NCBI RefSeq assembly: GCF_001971585.1
Contig: NZ_CP019323.1
Coordinates: 982,053-1,046,052, forward strand
DNA: 64,000 nucleotides
Direction of reading: 5' to 3'
From: Companilactobacillus allii
GTDB taxonomy: Bacteria > Bacillota > Bacilli > Lactobacillales > Lactobacillaceae
Part shown: piece after piece, positions 25,959 through 35,469 of the stretch
Position numbering within the stretch: the first letter of the stretch is position 1
Layout: each line of letters starts with the position of its first letter
Translations under genes and position numbers: made by a program
Notes under the pieces: model-generated
Told to the model about the DNA's origin: nothing
The model's database searches: none
Seen by the model: only the letters and a program-made list of their open reading frames with translations

Positions 25959-27395
25959 TTGAAAAAATCTATTAAATATGCAGGAATCGCTGCTGCAACA
26001 CTTCTAACTGTTGCCCCAGTTGCTGCTCCTGTTGTTTCAAACGTAACATCAACAACTGTACAAGCTGCTGATGCATCATACACAACAAGTGATGACGCTG
26101 CTGCTTGGTTGAACCAATTTTCAAGTAAGAAATTAGCTACAGGTGCTGATGTGCCAACATTAAGCACAGATAACTACGGTACTAGCTTATCAGCTAAGCC
26201 AGCTGATATTACAACTGCTTATACAACACTTTTAAGCAATAATGTTACTGACAGTAATACTTTTGCTGCTGCTACTGATTCTAAAGTTACATCAGTACAA
26301 GCTACTGCTGATGATACAGGTAAGGCTTTAAGTCTTTCAGATGCACAATCATATTTAAACAACAGACAAGCTCTTACATTTAAGATTGCTGTTTCATATA
26401 AGACAGATGCAGATACAACAGCTACAAAAGATGCTTCAATCGACGTAACATTTGCTACAACAGATGTAGCTACAGTAACATCATTGGCTGCTGCTTACAC
26501 AACACCATATACTGTTGATTATGGCTCATCTACATATAGAGCACAACTACAAAACTCAACTGATTTAACTTTGAAAGATCAAAGTGGTGACAACTTATTG
26601 GCTGATTCAGCTAATGTTACAAGTTATGCTATGGGTGGATTATCAACAACTTATGCTAAGGCTGTTGCTGGTACTGCTGATTATGATGAAACAACATTTG
26701 ATACTGCTGATACTACATATTACCAACCTATCACAGTTACTGTTGCTGCTGATAGTGCATTAGCTACATATGCTGCAGGTACTACATACAATACTAAGAC
26801 AACTGTTAATGGTGCTGTTCTTTCAAATGGCTCAGATACAACTGTAAATAATGGTATCGTAAAGGATTCAACAATTACATTTATCCGTGCCGTTAAGGTT
26901 GGTTCAGAAGCTGCTGCTGGCTGGACAACAACTAAGACAACAGGTGTTGTAACAACAAAGAGTGATTCATCATATTACACATTGAAGAATAACGATAATG
27001 TTACAATCAAGAACCGTGCTCTTGGCGCAAATACTTCATGGCAAACAAATGCTGTTCGTACAAATGCTAACGGTGACAAACAATACCGTGTTGCTACTGG
27101 CGAATGGGTTGATGCTGATGATGTAACATTTGATGATGGTACATCAACAACAACACCTTCAGAAGATGGTTTGTTTGATATTCAAAAAGTTTCAGGTAAG
27201 GTTTCATTAATTGATGATGGACATGTTTTCCCATTATACAAGAAAGATGGTAGTGCCATCAAATCTCGTATGCTTGCTAGAGGCGAATGGGCTTTTATCA
27301 ATACTGCTAAAGATTCAGAAGGTAACACATATTACCGTGTTGCTACAAACGAATGGCTAGCTGCTGGTGAAGGTGTTACAGTTACTGTTTACTAA
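25959..27395 (+). CDS. Probable S-layer protein with two C-terminal SLAP domains
   Basis: The 478-residue protein starts at TTG 25959 with GGGAGG upstream. It has a signal peptide (MKKSIKYAGIAAATLLTVAP, cleavage after VQA), a Thr/Ala/Asp/Ser-rich central region without Cys, and two C-terminal SLAP domains (KNRALGANTSWQTNAV...YRVATGEWVDADDV and MLARGEWAFINTA...YYRVATNEWLAAGE). Codon use is strongly biased to GCT, ACA, TCA and GGT, unlike its neighbours, as expected for very high expression. Promoter, 5' hairpin and strong terminator make a monocistronic unit. Confidence 0.82.
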   Translation: MKKSIKYAGIAAATLLTVAPVAAPVVSNVTSTTVQAADASYTTSDDAAAWLNQFSSKKLATGADVPTLSTDNYGTSLSAKPADITTAYTTLLSNNVTDSNTFAAATDSKVTSVQATADDTGKALSLSDAQSYLNNRQALTFKIAVSYKTDADTTATKDASIDVTFATTDVATVTSLAAAYTTPYTVDYGSSTYRAQLQNSTDLTLKDQSGDNLLADSANVTSYAMGGLSTTYAKAVAGTADYDETTFDTADTTYYQPITVTVAADSALATYAAGTTYNTKTTVNGAVLSNGSDTTVNNGIVKDSTITFIRAVKVGSEAAAGWTTTKTTGVVTTKSDSSYYTLKNNDNVTIKNRALGANTSWQTNAVRTNANGDKQYRVATGEWVDADDVTFDDGTSTTTPSEDGLFDIQKVSGKVSLIDDGHVFPLYKKDGSAIKSRMLARGEWAFINTAKDSEGNTYYRVATNEWLAAGEGVTVTVY

Positions 27396-27413
27396 TAGTT
27401 AAGATTAATTTTT

Positions 27414-27448
27414 AAAAAGAAGAGATCAGTATGATCTCTTCTTTTTTT
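27414..27448 (+). terminator. Strong terminator after the S-layer-type gene
   Basis: AAAAAGAAGAGATCA and TGATCTCTTCTTTTT pair perfectly around GTA, followed by a T run. Confidence 0.95.
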
Positions 27449-27512
27449 ATGTTCAAATGTGTTATACACTATTCTATATACAAGTAAATTGATAAAACGG
27501 AAGGGATTTTAA

Positions 27513-28481
27513 ATGTCACGATTGATAAAGAAAATGAGCATAGTTCTTGTAGGATTGTTGATTTTACTAGGGTTGTCATTGAAGAGTAATATTTCAAATG
27601 TGAAGGCTACAGAGGATAACAGTGCTGACAATACAAAATTAGTCATAGGCTCAACAAAGACGGTATCAGCTTTGCCACTTTATATAGCAGCACAGTATAG
27701 ATATTTCTCACAAAATGATATTTCTGTTGAGATGAAAACGTATGATTCGACAAAAGATTTGAATAATGCAATTGGTAATGGCGAAGTTAACTTAGCCGTC
27801 ACTGATTTAGTAAATTACGCTTCCTTGTTGAAACAACAAAATGATTGGAAAATAGGTAGTACCATGCCTGGATATTATGGATTAGTTGCTAACAAATCTA
27901 TTCATAATATAAAAGATATAAAAGGTAAAAAAATTGCAGTAAATAAAAATGATGGAAGTAAGTATTACATAACTAAACTTTTAAAGAAAAATCATATTAA
28001 GATTTCTAAAGTAAAGTTTGTTCAAATTGATTCAGAAAAAAAGAGAGTTTCACAATTAAAATCCAAAAAAATAGATGCTGCAGTGTTGTCTGATCCATCC
28101 CTTAGTAATGCCAAGACCGCTGGGAACAAGATATTGAATAAAGGGAAATTAAGTAATGATAATGGCAACATTTTAATTATGTCAAATGATGTCTCAAGTA
28201 AAAACGTAACGGATGTTAATAATCTTTATCATTCAATATTTTCAGCGACAAAAGATTTTAATAAAAATCAATACCCCATTGCGACTAATACATTAATTGA
28301 TTTTGGAGCAACAAAGAAAGCCAGAGAATATTTATTTGGCTTAGATGTTACTATGAAGAAATCACATAAGGTTAAAAAGACTGATTTCAAAAAAGCCTTT
28401 AGTTATGCAAAAAAGCAAAAATTATATAATGGTAAAATCAATTATAAGAAATATCAGTTGAGTATTAAGAATATTAAGTAA
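27513..28481 (+). CDS. Orphan extracellular solute-binding protein-like (NMT1/SsuA-type fold)
   Basis: A 322-residue protein with an N-terminal signal (KKMSIVLVGLLILLGLSLKS) but no lipobox Cys. Mature features resemble type-2 periplasmic binding proteins of the NMT1/ThiY/SsuA class: VIGSTKTVSALPLYIAAQYR, YFSQNDISVEMKTYDS, NLAVTDLVNYASLL and DIKGKKIAVNKNDGSKYY. The C-terminal half is very Lys/Asn-rich. There is no ABC ATPase or permease nearby, so it is either a partner of a distant system or a surface/sensor protein. RBS GGAAGGGA. Confidence 0.65.
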   Translation: MSRLIKKMSIVLVGLLILLGLSLKSNISNVKATEDNSADNTKLVIGSTKTVSALPLYIAAQYRYFSQNDISVEMKTYDSTKDLNNAIGNGEVNLAVTDLVNYASLLKQQNDWKIGSTMPGYYGLVANKSIHNIKDIKGKKIAVNKNDGSKYYITKLLKKNHIKISKVKFVQIDSEKKRVSQLKSKKIDAAVLSDPSLSNAKTAGNKILNKGKLSNDNGNILIMSNDVSSKNVTDVNNLYHSIFSATKDFNKNQYPIATNTLIDFGATKKAREYLFGLDVTMKKSHKVKKTDFKKAFSYAKKQKLYNGKINYKKYQLSIKNIK

Positions 28482-28535
28482 ATAAACAACAATACAGGAA
28501 TTAGACGAAACGGTTCTTGTAAAATGCTGAGATGT

Positions 28536-28569
28536 GAAGTTGAAAAAATTAATTTCAACTTCTTTTTTT
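28536..28569 (+). terminator. Terminator after the solute-binding protein-like gene
   Basis: GAAGTTGAAA and TTTCAACTTC pair perfectly around AAATTAA with a T run. Confidence 0.92.
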
Positions 28570-28657
28570 GTCGTGAATTGTAAAATCAATCAAAACACCT
28601 GCGCTAGTATCTGGCAAGTTGACATTTGGAATAATATGAAAATTGAATGTTCTTTTA

Positions 28658-28696
28658 GATGACCATATCCCTAAATTATGCTGGAGTATGGTCATC
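28658..28696. repeat. Inverted repeat near a transposase remnant
   Basis: GATGACCATA and TATGGTCATC are perfect 10-bp arms 19 bp apart. There is no T run. It may be part of the decayed insertion sequence. Confidence 0.4.
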
Positions 28697-28750
28697 ACTT
28701 GTTTCTGATCTACTTATATAATTGATTTTTACCAATTCAGTATAGTAACT

Positions 28751-29090
28751 TTACATGGTGACTTGTGGATTACTTTTGAGATTAGTAAGAATTGTATCGG
28801 TACCAATAAATTTAGTATTCAATTCGTACCAATAGGTTATCCTACCTTTTAACAATTCATCTTGATCTTCTTTTGAAGTTTGTTTTAGATTGAAAAATTT
28901 ATTATATGACTGTCGGCTAACACCGACAATGCCTAGTAAAAGTGTCATTGCACGGTGTTTATTTTGATTCACTCTCTGTGCTGAAGTTCCTTCAATTTTT
29001 TTGCGTAAGCACTCATAGAAACTACAGTTTTATCAAACCCATTAATTAAATTAGGCTTTTCCGATAAACTAAATTTGAATCTAGACACAA
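28751..29090 (-). pseudogene. Decayed IS3-family transposase (orfA/orfB remnants)
   Basis: Two short minus-strand fragments. From GTG 28972, 73 residues read LLLGIVGVSRQSYNKFFNL, then RITYWYELNTKFIGTDTIL, resembling the N-terminal helix-turn-helix region of IS3/IS150 OrfB, before a premature stop at 28751. Just upstream, from about 29088, a 39-residue frame (SRFKFSLSEKPNLINGF) may be the start of OrfA. No DDE catalytic region and no terminal inverted repeats were identified, so the element is dead. Confidence 0.6.
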
Positions 29091-29198
29091 AAAAATCCCT
29101 CCATGAAAGTCAAATGAAATTATATTATTTCATCTGACAATCATAAAGAAATTATTGCACTAAGGATTCGTTCATGATAATGCCTTTTTTGTTTGATT

Positions 29199-29624
29199 TT
29201 ATAAATTTAACAATTCTTTCTTTTTAGCGTCAAATTCTTCTTGAGTTAAAACACCTTGGTCTAATAGTTCTTTTAGTTTTGATAATTGGTCAATATTATT
29301 GTTTTGATTAGCATTAGCAGCTTCATTTTCTTGTTGTGAAGTTACAACTCTTTGTGGTCTATACTCGTTGAATACGTTTTTACCATGAGTGTCACGGTAA
29401 TTCTTCCAATCAATTTTCCTTACCCAGAATTTATCTCCGCGATTATCAATATCGGATACATACACCTTTGATTCAACCATTCGATAAATGGCATATAGAA
29501 TAATTGATACGGGAATACCAAAAACTGAGACTATACCTAATGCTACAAGGATTATGATCACATAATCAGCAGTTGACCATCGTCTGTAATATGATTTTAC
29601 TGGATCTAATTTTTGAAATTGCAT
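29199..29624 (-). CDS. SHOCT-domain membrane protein
   Basis: The 141-residue protein has one or two hydrophobic segments (YVIIILVALGIVSVFGI and PVSIILYAIYRMV), a basic/aromatic middle region and a C-terminal SHOCT motif (LSKLKELLDQGVLTQEEFDA), a short helical oligomerisation motif. The linker before it is Asn/Gln-rich. The function is unknown. It is monocistronic and convergent in orientation with the solute-binding gene. Confidence 0.75.
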   Translation of the reverse strand: MQFQKLDPVKSYYRRWSTADYVIIILVALGIVSVFGIPVSIILYAIYRMVESKVYVSDIDNRGDKFWVRKIDWKNYRDTHGKNVFNEYRPQRVVTSQQENEAANANQNNNIDQLSKLKELLDQGVLTQEEFDAKKKELLNL

Positions 29625-29851
29625 TATAAATTCTCCCCATGAATATATTTTGATACCCAGTTAAGTATATTCCTATTTACTAGATTTTCACTATTTTTTT
29701 GCAATAATAACGAAACTTTGAACTATTAGTATGAGTTGCTAAATGTGATTTAAAAAGTTCTTTTATTTATATAAAGTATATCAACAAAAAGAGGAATTGC
29801 TTCCTTTATTTGATAGTATTAAAATGTGAATTCAATTGATTAGGATTTGCA

Positions 29852-31192
29852 GTGGGGGATTTTGATATCAAAAAAAGTAAGCTGTTTTTGAAAAATAATT
29901 GGTCTATGATTGTAGCTTTGAGCGTTATCTACATTTTGTTACTGATTTTAAATAGCAAGACTTTATATGCTGGTGACGACTATGTCTATAGATTTGCATA
30001 TATGAGGTCATGGCCATTAGAACATTTAAAAGTGATCAGCACCTTTGCAATCCCACATTCTATGTGGAATCATTATTTCTGGTGGAATGGACGTTTTGTG
30101 GCTCATTCAGTCGTTCAGTATTTTATGCAGTTTGATACTAAGGTCATTTTCAATGTTTTTAATAGTGGTATTTTCATTGTGCTGATATTCTTAATTAATA
30201 AAGTTGCGACGATTATTACTAAGCATAAGTCTAGTACTTTAATTATAATCTCGATATTTATATTCTTATGGTTCTTTATTCCCAGTTTTGGTCAGACAGT
30301 ACTCTGGGTTTCAGGTTCTGGTAACTATCTATGGATGAGCGTAGTTTATACTTCTTTCATATTGGCCAATCTTATTGACATTGATATGACTAAGTTTAAG
30401 TTTGTATTGATTATTTTATTGAGTTTTTTAGCTGGTGCGACTAATGAGAATTCAGGACCAGCGGCTATCTTAATTGTCATTTTATCGATAGTTTATGGAT
30501 TTATAAAGACACGTAAGATACATGTATATTCAGTGATTTCTGTTTTGTTTGCAATGCTTGGATTCTATATAATGTTGATGTCCCCAGGATCACAAAAGCG
30601 TGGGACAATGCATCGGGATTGGACGAAAATTTCAGCAAACTTGAATGATATTTATAAGTTATCTTTTGGAAATCTGAAATGGGTATATTTAGTGTTGATT
30701 GCATTTATTATTATTGGAATTATTTTGAAGCATATTACTGTGGTCAGTCTGGTTCACATAGCTATATTCATAATTGGTCATCTTGCAGCTATATATAGTA
30801 TGGCGCTGTCACCGGATTATCCTGAGAGAACGTTTTTCGGTGGGATCGTCTTTTTGGCAATTGCATTTTTCATTTCTGTTTATAATATATATGATATTAT
30901 ACCGATGAAATCTATAGTAATTATTGCATGTATTGTTGTGTTTGGATTCAGCTATAGAGATGCCTATTCAGATATTTCTAACTCTTACAATGAAGTCGCG
31001 AGTGAATATGAAACGATTCGAATTGCTAAAAGTAATGGAGATAAGGATGTAAAAGTCAAGTTGATGTCAGTTCCTAAAACAACTTATAATGCATATAATG
31101 GGACGGTTAGTTTGGCTGAGAATCATTATGATTGGATGAACCAATGGGAATCTAAGTATTTTGGAGTTAAGACAATCAGTGGATATAGATAA
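29852..31192 (+). CDS. DUF6056-like polytopic membrane protein
   Basis: A 446-residue protein with about 10 membrane segments. The first loop has LYAGDDYVYRFAY and a HYFWWNGRFVAH motif, and a later loop contains GATNENSGPAAI, a pattern of the DUF6056/GtrG-like envelope glycan family. The start is uncertain; GTG 29852 with AGGAT upstream is the best candidate. With the PTPS-related protein at 24018 and the acyltransferase at 32552 it suggests surface polysaccharide decoration, which is inference. Confidence 0.6.
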   Translation: MGDFDIKKSKLFLKNNWSMIVALSVIYILLLILNSKTLYAGDDYVYRFAYMRSWPLEHLKVISTFAIPHSMWNHYFWWNGRFVAHSVVQYFMQFDTKVIFNVFNSGIFIVLIFLINKVATIITKHKSSTLIIISIFIFLWFFIPSFGQTVLWVSGSGNYLWMSVVYTSFILANLIDIDMTKFKFVLIILLSFLAGATNENSGPAAILIVILSIVYGFIKTRKIHVYSVISVLFAMLGFYIMLMSPGSQKRGTMHRDWTKISANLNDIYKLSFGNLKWVYLVLIAFIIIGIILKHITVVSLVHIAIFIIGHLAAIYSMALSPDYPERTFFGGIVFLAIAFFISVYNIYDIIPMKSIVIIACIVVFGFSYRDAYSDISNSYNEVASEYETIRIAKSNGDKDVKVKLMSVPKTTYNAYNGTVSLAENHYDWMNQWESKYFGVKTISGYR

Positions 31193-31284
31193 GATTTAAT
31201 TAAGTAATGCTAACTTCTATTGAACTTGTATTCTATAAATATTATGTTAAAACTGGATTCAAATATATTTTTGGAGGGAATACA

Positions 31285-32301
31285 ATGAAAAAATCTATAA
31301 TTGTAAGTGGACTTCTTTTTTCTGGCATGATGTTGGGATCAGTTGCCACACCTGCTGTTGTTAATGCCGCAGATGATGCTACTACAACATCTGAAACAGA
31401 ACAAAAGACAATCACAGTACGTTATTATTTGGGTAGTCCATTGAACACAGTTGGGACTGAGACTGTAAGTGGTGGAGTTGGAACAACTCAGACTCTTAAA
31501 AAAATCCCAGATGGCTATAAGTTAGCTCCCAATGTTTCAAGTTCAGTTAAATTGGAAAGTAGTATGGGTGACAATTCCAATGTTGTACTTGCTGTTGTTA
31601 AATCAACAGATGCAAAGTCTATAACAGCCAACGTTAGTTACTTTGACAATGCTGCACAAAAGTCAGTTGGTACAGAATCTGTAACTGGTGAACTAGGTGC
31701 TTCAGTTAAGCTTAATGATATACCAAAGGGCTACTCATTGAAGAATGCTTCTGATAGTTCAATCACATTGGTTGATCCTAATGGTAACGGAAGTTATTCA
31801 AGAATTGTTCTTGTTCAATCTGCAGTTGATGGTGTTGTAACTTCTTATAAGGGTGTTGCTACAACAGGTTCAGTTAATACTTCTTTGTATGACCAAAAAG
31901 GTAATTTGATTAGATCACGTGCATTGGGTGCAAATACTCCATGGTCAGTTGATAAGAAGTTGGTTCTTGATGGTGTGACATATTATCGTGTTGCTACAAA
32001 TGAGTTCGTTAAGGCCTCAGATGTATCAATTACTGGTTCTGACGCCAATACAAACACAAATACGGATACAGATGACGGAACTATTAGTTCAGCAACTAAT
32101 ATCCAAAAGGCAGATAGAGTTGCTGTAACAACAACTTCTGATGCACCAACATATCTATATACAATTGATGGAGCTATGATTAAGGGCCGTGCGTTAGGTG
32201 GACATACACCATGGGCCGTATTCAAGATGGCTACAATCAATGGCGTTAAGATGTACAAAGTCGCTACTTACGAATGGGTCAAAGCTAGTGATGTTGAATA
32301 A
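31285..32301 (+). CDS. Secreted protein with two N-terminal repeats and two SLAP domains
   Basis: ATG 31285 (TTGGAGGGA upstream) gives 338 residues. A signal peptide ends VVNAADD. Residues about 45-190 hold two homologous repeats (TVRYYLGSPLNTVGTETV... and NVSYFDNAAQKSVGTESV...IPKGYSL), similar in style to MucBP/beta-grasp adhesin repeats. Two SLAP domains follow (RALGANTPWSVDKKL...YYRVATNEFV and RALGGHTPWAVFK...YKVATYEWV). It is probably a wall-bound adhesin. A terminator follows. Confidence 0.82.
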   Translation: MKKSIIVSGLLFSGMMLGSVATPAVVNAADDATTTSETEQKTITVRYYLGSPLNTVGTETVSGGVGTTQTLKKIPDGYKLAPNVSSSVKLESSMGDNSNVVLAVVKSTDAKSITANVSYFDNAAQKSVGTESVTGELGASVKLNDIPKGYSLKNASDSSITLVDPNGNGSYSRIVLVQSAVDGVVTSYKGVATTGSVNTSLYDQKGNLIRSRALGANTPWSVDKKLVLDGVTYYRVATNEFVKASDVSITGSDANTNTNTDTDDGTISSATNIQKADRVAVTTTSDAPTYLYTIDGAMIKGRALGGHTPWAVFKMATINGVKMYKVATYEWVKASDVE

Positions 32302-32323
32302 TATAGTGAACTAATTTCCAATT

Positions 32324-32353
32324 AAAAAGTACATCTTTTGATGTACTTTTTTT
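32324..32353 (+). terminator. Terminator after the adhesin-like SLAP gene
   Basis: AAAAAGTACATC and GATGTACTTTTT pair around TTTT. Confidence 0.92.
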
Positions 32354-32402
32354 GTCTATGTAAAATTAATTCTCTTAATGGTGCAGAAATAAATAAAAAC
32401 AT

Positions 32403-32555
32403 TTAATTTTGATCGAGCTTATCAATTAGATCATCAAAGTCAGTCAATGAGCCAATATCTTTTATCTGACCAGTTTCTGCCTCTTTTTTAGCAGTCAAAG
32501 CTTCTGGGGAATCTAGGAAGCTAATTAAACGAACTTTATTGTTGCTGATTTTCAT
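32403..32555 (-). CDS. Small protein translationally coupled to the acyltransferase (50 aa)
   Basis: It begins MKISNNKVRLISFLDSPEAL and ends acidic (DDLIDKLDQN). The ATG overlaps the acyltransferase stop as ATGA, and GGAGGTATTTC precedes it, so it is probably translated by coupling. I recognise no domain. It resembles in size and charge the 43-residue protein at 51583, though homology is not clear. Confidence 0.55.
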   Translation of the reverse strand: MKISNNKVRLISFLDSPEALTAKKEAETGQIKDIGSLTDFDDLIDKLDQN

Positions 32556-33582
32556 ATGAAATACCTCCGTACGAATGGAATATTACTCAACGCCCAGACC
32601 AATACTAAGCAAACTATAATTGAAACACCGAATACACCAAGGTAGTTAAGTGGATTCAGTACTTGTTGAACCAGCTCTATAACTATACCGTGTGACAAGT
32701 ATACTCCATAGGTCAATGGTGCAATGAATTCAATGAATCGATTGAAGGATTTGGAATATTTATCTTCGAATTTCTTGAATATAAGAAATAGGGCACTGAC
32801 AATAATTGGAAGTAAAATGGGGGGAGAATGTCTGATAGAGGCTTGTCTTGTAGTTGACGAGCGCTAATGATATATGAGTCAGTAATTGATATTATTAGTC
32901 CAATAAGGAAGATACTGAGATTGATGCTCAGTCTAATATTGGAAGCTTTGATGTGTGATAACTTATATCCTAGTAAGAAGTATCCAATCATTTTTGATAG
33001 AAAAACTAAACTACCTAATCCGTAGACTTCAAAATATTGTCCTGAGTTAGTTGGTAGTGACTTAGCTGTATTGGGTAGGATTATATTTGTAATGAACCAA
33101 ATTATGAGTATGTAATTCATAGTATTGTTATCTACATTATCTACGAAGGCCTTAATGGCCGGTGATAGTAGGTAGAAGCCGATCAATGGGTATAAGAACC
33201 AATAGGCTGTGAGAATTGGTTGATGATATATAAGAAGCATACTATTTAATACTGAACCAAAACTCAAACCACCACTGATTAGTTTGAATATGATAGATGA
33301 TAACAAGGACCATATCAAAAATGGTATAAGGATTCTTGGTAGTCTGTGTTTGAATAGATAAGATAGATTCTTAGTACGTTCACTATTGAGGATAGTTACA
33401 CCACTGATCATGTAGAAAAGTGGTACAGCAACCGTTGTGATTGTTACCAAAATATTGGCTAAGCCCCAGTGTCTGGTAGTGGGCCCAGCAATGAGCATGT
33501 TTGCACATGAGTGAGCAAATACCACAGCCAACATGGCGACTACTCTAATTACATCTATATAAATTACACGACTTCGACTCAT
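32552..33582 (-). pseudogene. Acyltransferase 3 family membrane protein, frameshifted at a C6 tract
   Basis: From ATG 33582 (AGGAG upstream) the frame encodes an acyltransferase-3 (OafA/NodX type) start: IYIDVIRVVAMLAVVFAHSC with catalytic-type His, then about eight membrane segments. At a run of six C (32824-32819) the frame is lost and ends at 32713. Shifting one base restores a normal C-terminus: LLPIIVSALFLIF, then FIAPLTYGVYLSHGIVIEL and NIPFVRRYFI, stopping at 32552. One extra C would make a full-length enzyme of about 343 residues. Either the gene is dead or it is phase-variable. Such enzymes O-acetylate cell-surface glycans. Confidence 0.82.
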
Positions 33583-33725
33583 TTGTTATACTCCTAAGAT
33601 TTTTTCTACCTATTAGTATACCTTATTTGATTGTGCTATTAGGAATTGATTACAACAAATCATAATACCTAAGGAAATCTAATGCATTCTGTGCTATCAT
33701 CAAGAGTATCACGAAGGAGGATATC

Positions 33726-35027
33726 ATGTTAATTAACTTTACAGTTAAGAACTTCTTTTCATTTTATAATAAAGCTAATTTGAATTTTGCATTCAGTCCT
33801 AAAGAATCAATTCAATTCAAGAACAATATTATTTTTTCATACATGGACAATGGTCGAAAGAAGAGTGTCTTGAATTCTATGGTTATTTTTGGTTCAAATG
33901 CCTCAGGTAAGTCCAACCTTTTGAAGGGAATCATGGCCTTAAAGAATCTATTGGAAAGTGGATATACTAATAATAAAGTCGAAGATATCGCTTTAGAAGT
34001 TAGTCCATTTAGATTCAAAGACAATGGTGATATTGAGTTGTCCATCAGTGAAATCTTGCTTAAGGATAGTAAGTACTTTGTTAAGTATGATATAGGGATA
34101 GATCCTATTGATTACAGAATAAAATATGAAAAGCTAACTTCAAGGAAGCTTCTAAAAACTAGAATTTCAAATGATGAAAAGGTGATTTTTGAACGTGTGG
34201 ATCAGGAGATAGTTCATGCGGACAAGGAAATCAGCGCGGTAATTGAACAGTTGAATGTAAATAACAACAACTATAAGCCAATGCTATCGATTGTCGTAAA
34301 TAATTTTAATTCTTCAAGAAAACAATTTGAATCTACAATATCCTCATGGAGCTATCAAACAATGATTATGTTTTATCACGAGGTTGTAGATAACATAGTT
34401 ATCGAACAAAATAAATCAGTGCAAAATAAGAAAATTGCTGAAAAATTAATTAATGATTCAAATTTCAAAAGTGAATTATTGAATGAACTTAGGAATTTTG
34501 ACTTTGCTATCAGTGATTTTGAAGTTAAGGATATTACTCAATCTGTGATTGCCAATCTTGTATCTTTACCAGAAAGTGCGATAGAAACTTTAAGTAGAGA
34601 CAAGGTATACGATATTAGAACACTGCATAATGTTGAAGGTAAAAAATTCAAACTTGTTTATGACCAAGAATCGGATGGAACTTTGCGTTTTATAAATCAG
34701 TTCATTAATATATATGATTGTATTAGAAATGGTAAAACATATATTTGCGATGAATTTGAGAATAAATATCATCCCCTGATCCAGAGAGCAATAATCGATA
34801 TGTTTATGAATGAAGGAATCGACAGACGCTGTCAGTTTATATTTACATCACATAATGTTGATTTATTGAATAGTGATATCTTTGCCAAGGAACAAATTCA
34901 GTTTATTGATAAGACTAGGAAGACGCAAGACAGTGAATTGTATGGTTTGGATGAGTTCAAAGAGGTCAGTTACTCAAATCATAATTGGAAGAATTTGTAT
35001 ATGGATGGCAGATTTGGTGCGATTTGA
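33726..35027 (+). CDS. Stand-alone AAA ATPase, RloA/AbiLi-like
   Basis: A 433-residue ATPase beginning MLINFTVKNFFSFYNKA, the usual start of AAA15/21 ATPases of the RloA/OLD-like group. Walker A is FGSNASGKSN (55-64), Walker B is in ICDEFENKYHP (about 338-348), and FIFTSHNVDLL carries the switch His. It ends YMDGRFGAI, the same ending as the second ATPase 1.7 kb downstream. No RloB or TOPRIM partner follows directly. The GGAGG ribosome-binding site is strong. A role in phage defence is inferred from the neighbouring AbiL-like pair. Confidence 0.75.
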   Translation: MLINFTVKNFFSFYNKANLNFAFSPKESIQFKNNIIFSYMDNGRKKSVLNSMVIFGSNASGKSNLLKGIMALKNLLESGYTNNKVEDIALEVSPFRFKDNGDIELSISEILLKDSKYFVKYDIGIDPIDYRIKYEKLTSRKLLKTRISNDEKVIFERVDQEIVHADKEISAVIEQLNVNNNNYKPMLSIVVNNFNSSRKQFESTISSWSYQTMIMFYHEVVDNIVIEQNKSVQNKKIAEKLINDSNFKSELLNELRNFDFAISDFEVKDITQSVIANLVSLPESAIETLSRDKVYDIRTLHNVEGKKFKLVYDQESDGTLRFINQFINIYDCIRNGKTYICDEFENKYHPLIQRAIIDMFMNEGIDRRCQFIFTSHNVDLLNSDIFAKEQIQFIDKTRKTQDSELYGLDEFKEVSYSNHNWKNLYMDGRFGAI

Positions 35028-35039
35028 TTGATATTATTA

Positions 35040-35067
35040 AGACTTGTGTAAGCAAGTCTATTTTTTT
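35040..35067 (+). terminator. Terminator after the first AAA ATPase
   Basis: AGACTTG and CAAGTCT pair around TGTAAG and are followed by a T run. Confidence 0.85.
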
Positions 35068-35117
35068 CTCTATTTAGGGTATAATTGAAGTAGAATATCT
35101 AAAAGGTGGTATTTTCG

Positions 35118-35357
35118 ATGCTTGAAAAAGTTAATGGTATTGTAAAAGTAAATCAAAATAGTCGCTATGTTGTATTTTTGTTTGATACATATGAAATGAG
35201 CCGTAAAATGCTTCAAGATAGATTCGTCAAAGGTGAATCTACTTGGTATACAGACGAAAAAGGAACTGGTGATGATGGTAAGGTCTTTTATCGTATTGCT
35301 CAAGACGGTGAATGGATCGAAGCGGAGTATGTTGATTTTATTGAAACTACAGAATAA
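35118..35357 (+). CDS. Single SLAP-like domain protein without a signal peptide (79 aa)
   Basis: ATG 35118 (AGGTGG upstream) encodes a 79-residue protein that is essentially one diverged SLAP-like domain: GIVKVNQNSRYVVFLFDTYE, KGESTWYTDEKG, VFYRIAQDGEWIEAEYVDF. There is no signal peptide or membrane segment, so it should stay in the cytoplasm, unlike every other SLAP protein here. It is monocistronic, with a terminator on each side, between two AAA ATPases. The function is unknown. Confidence 0.65.
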   Translation: MLEKVNGIVKVNQNSRYVVFLFDTYEMSRKMLQDRFVKGESTWYTDEKGTGDDGKVFYRIAQDGEWIEAEYVDFIETTE

Positions 35358-35363
35358 TTTACT

Positions 35364-35396
35364 AGACGGACCTGTTATAGGTTTGTCTTTTTTTTT
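35364..35396 (+). terminator. Terminator after the SLAP-like mini-protein
   Basis: AGACGGACCT and AGGTTTGTCT pair (G-U included) around GTTAT, with a long T run. Confidence 0.88.
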
Positions 35397-35469
35397 GTAA
35401 TTAAATCTTAATCACGTTTTTTTGTGATTCGATGTGATAAAATACAATTAAATGGAAGGAGGAATAATC

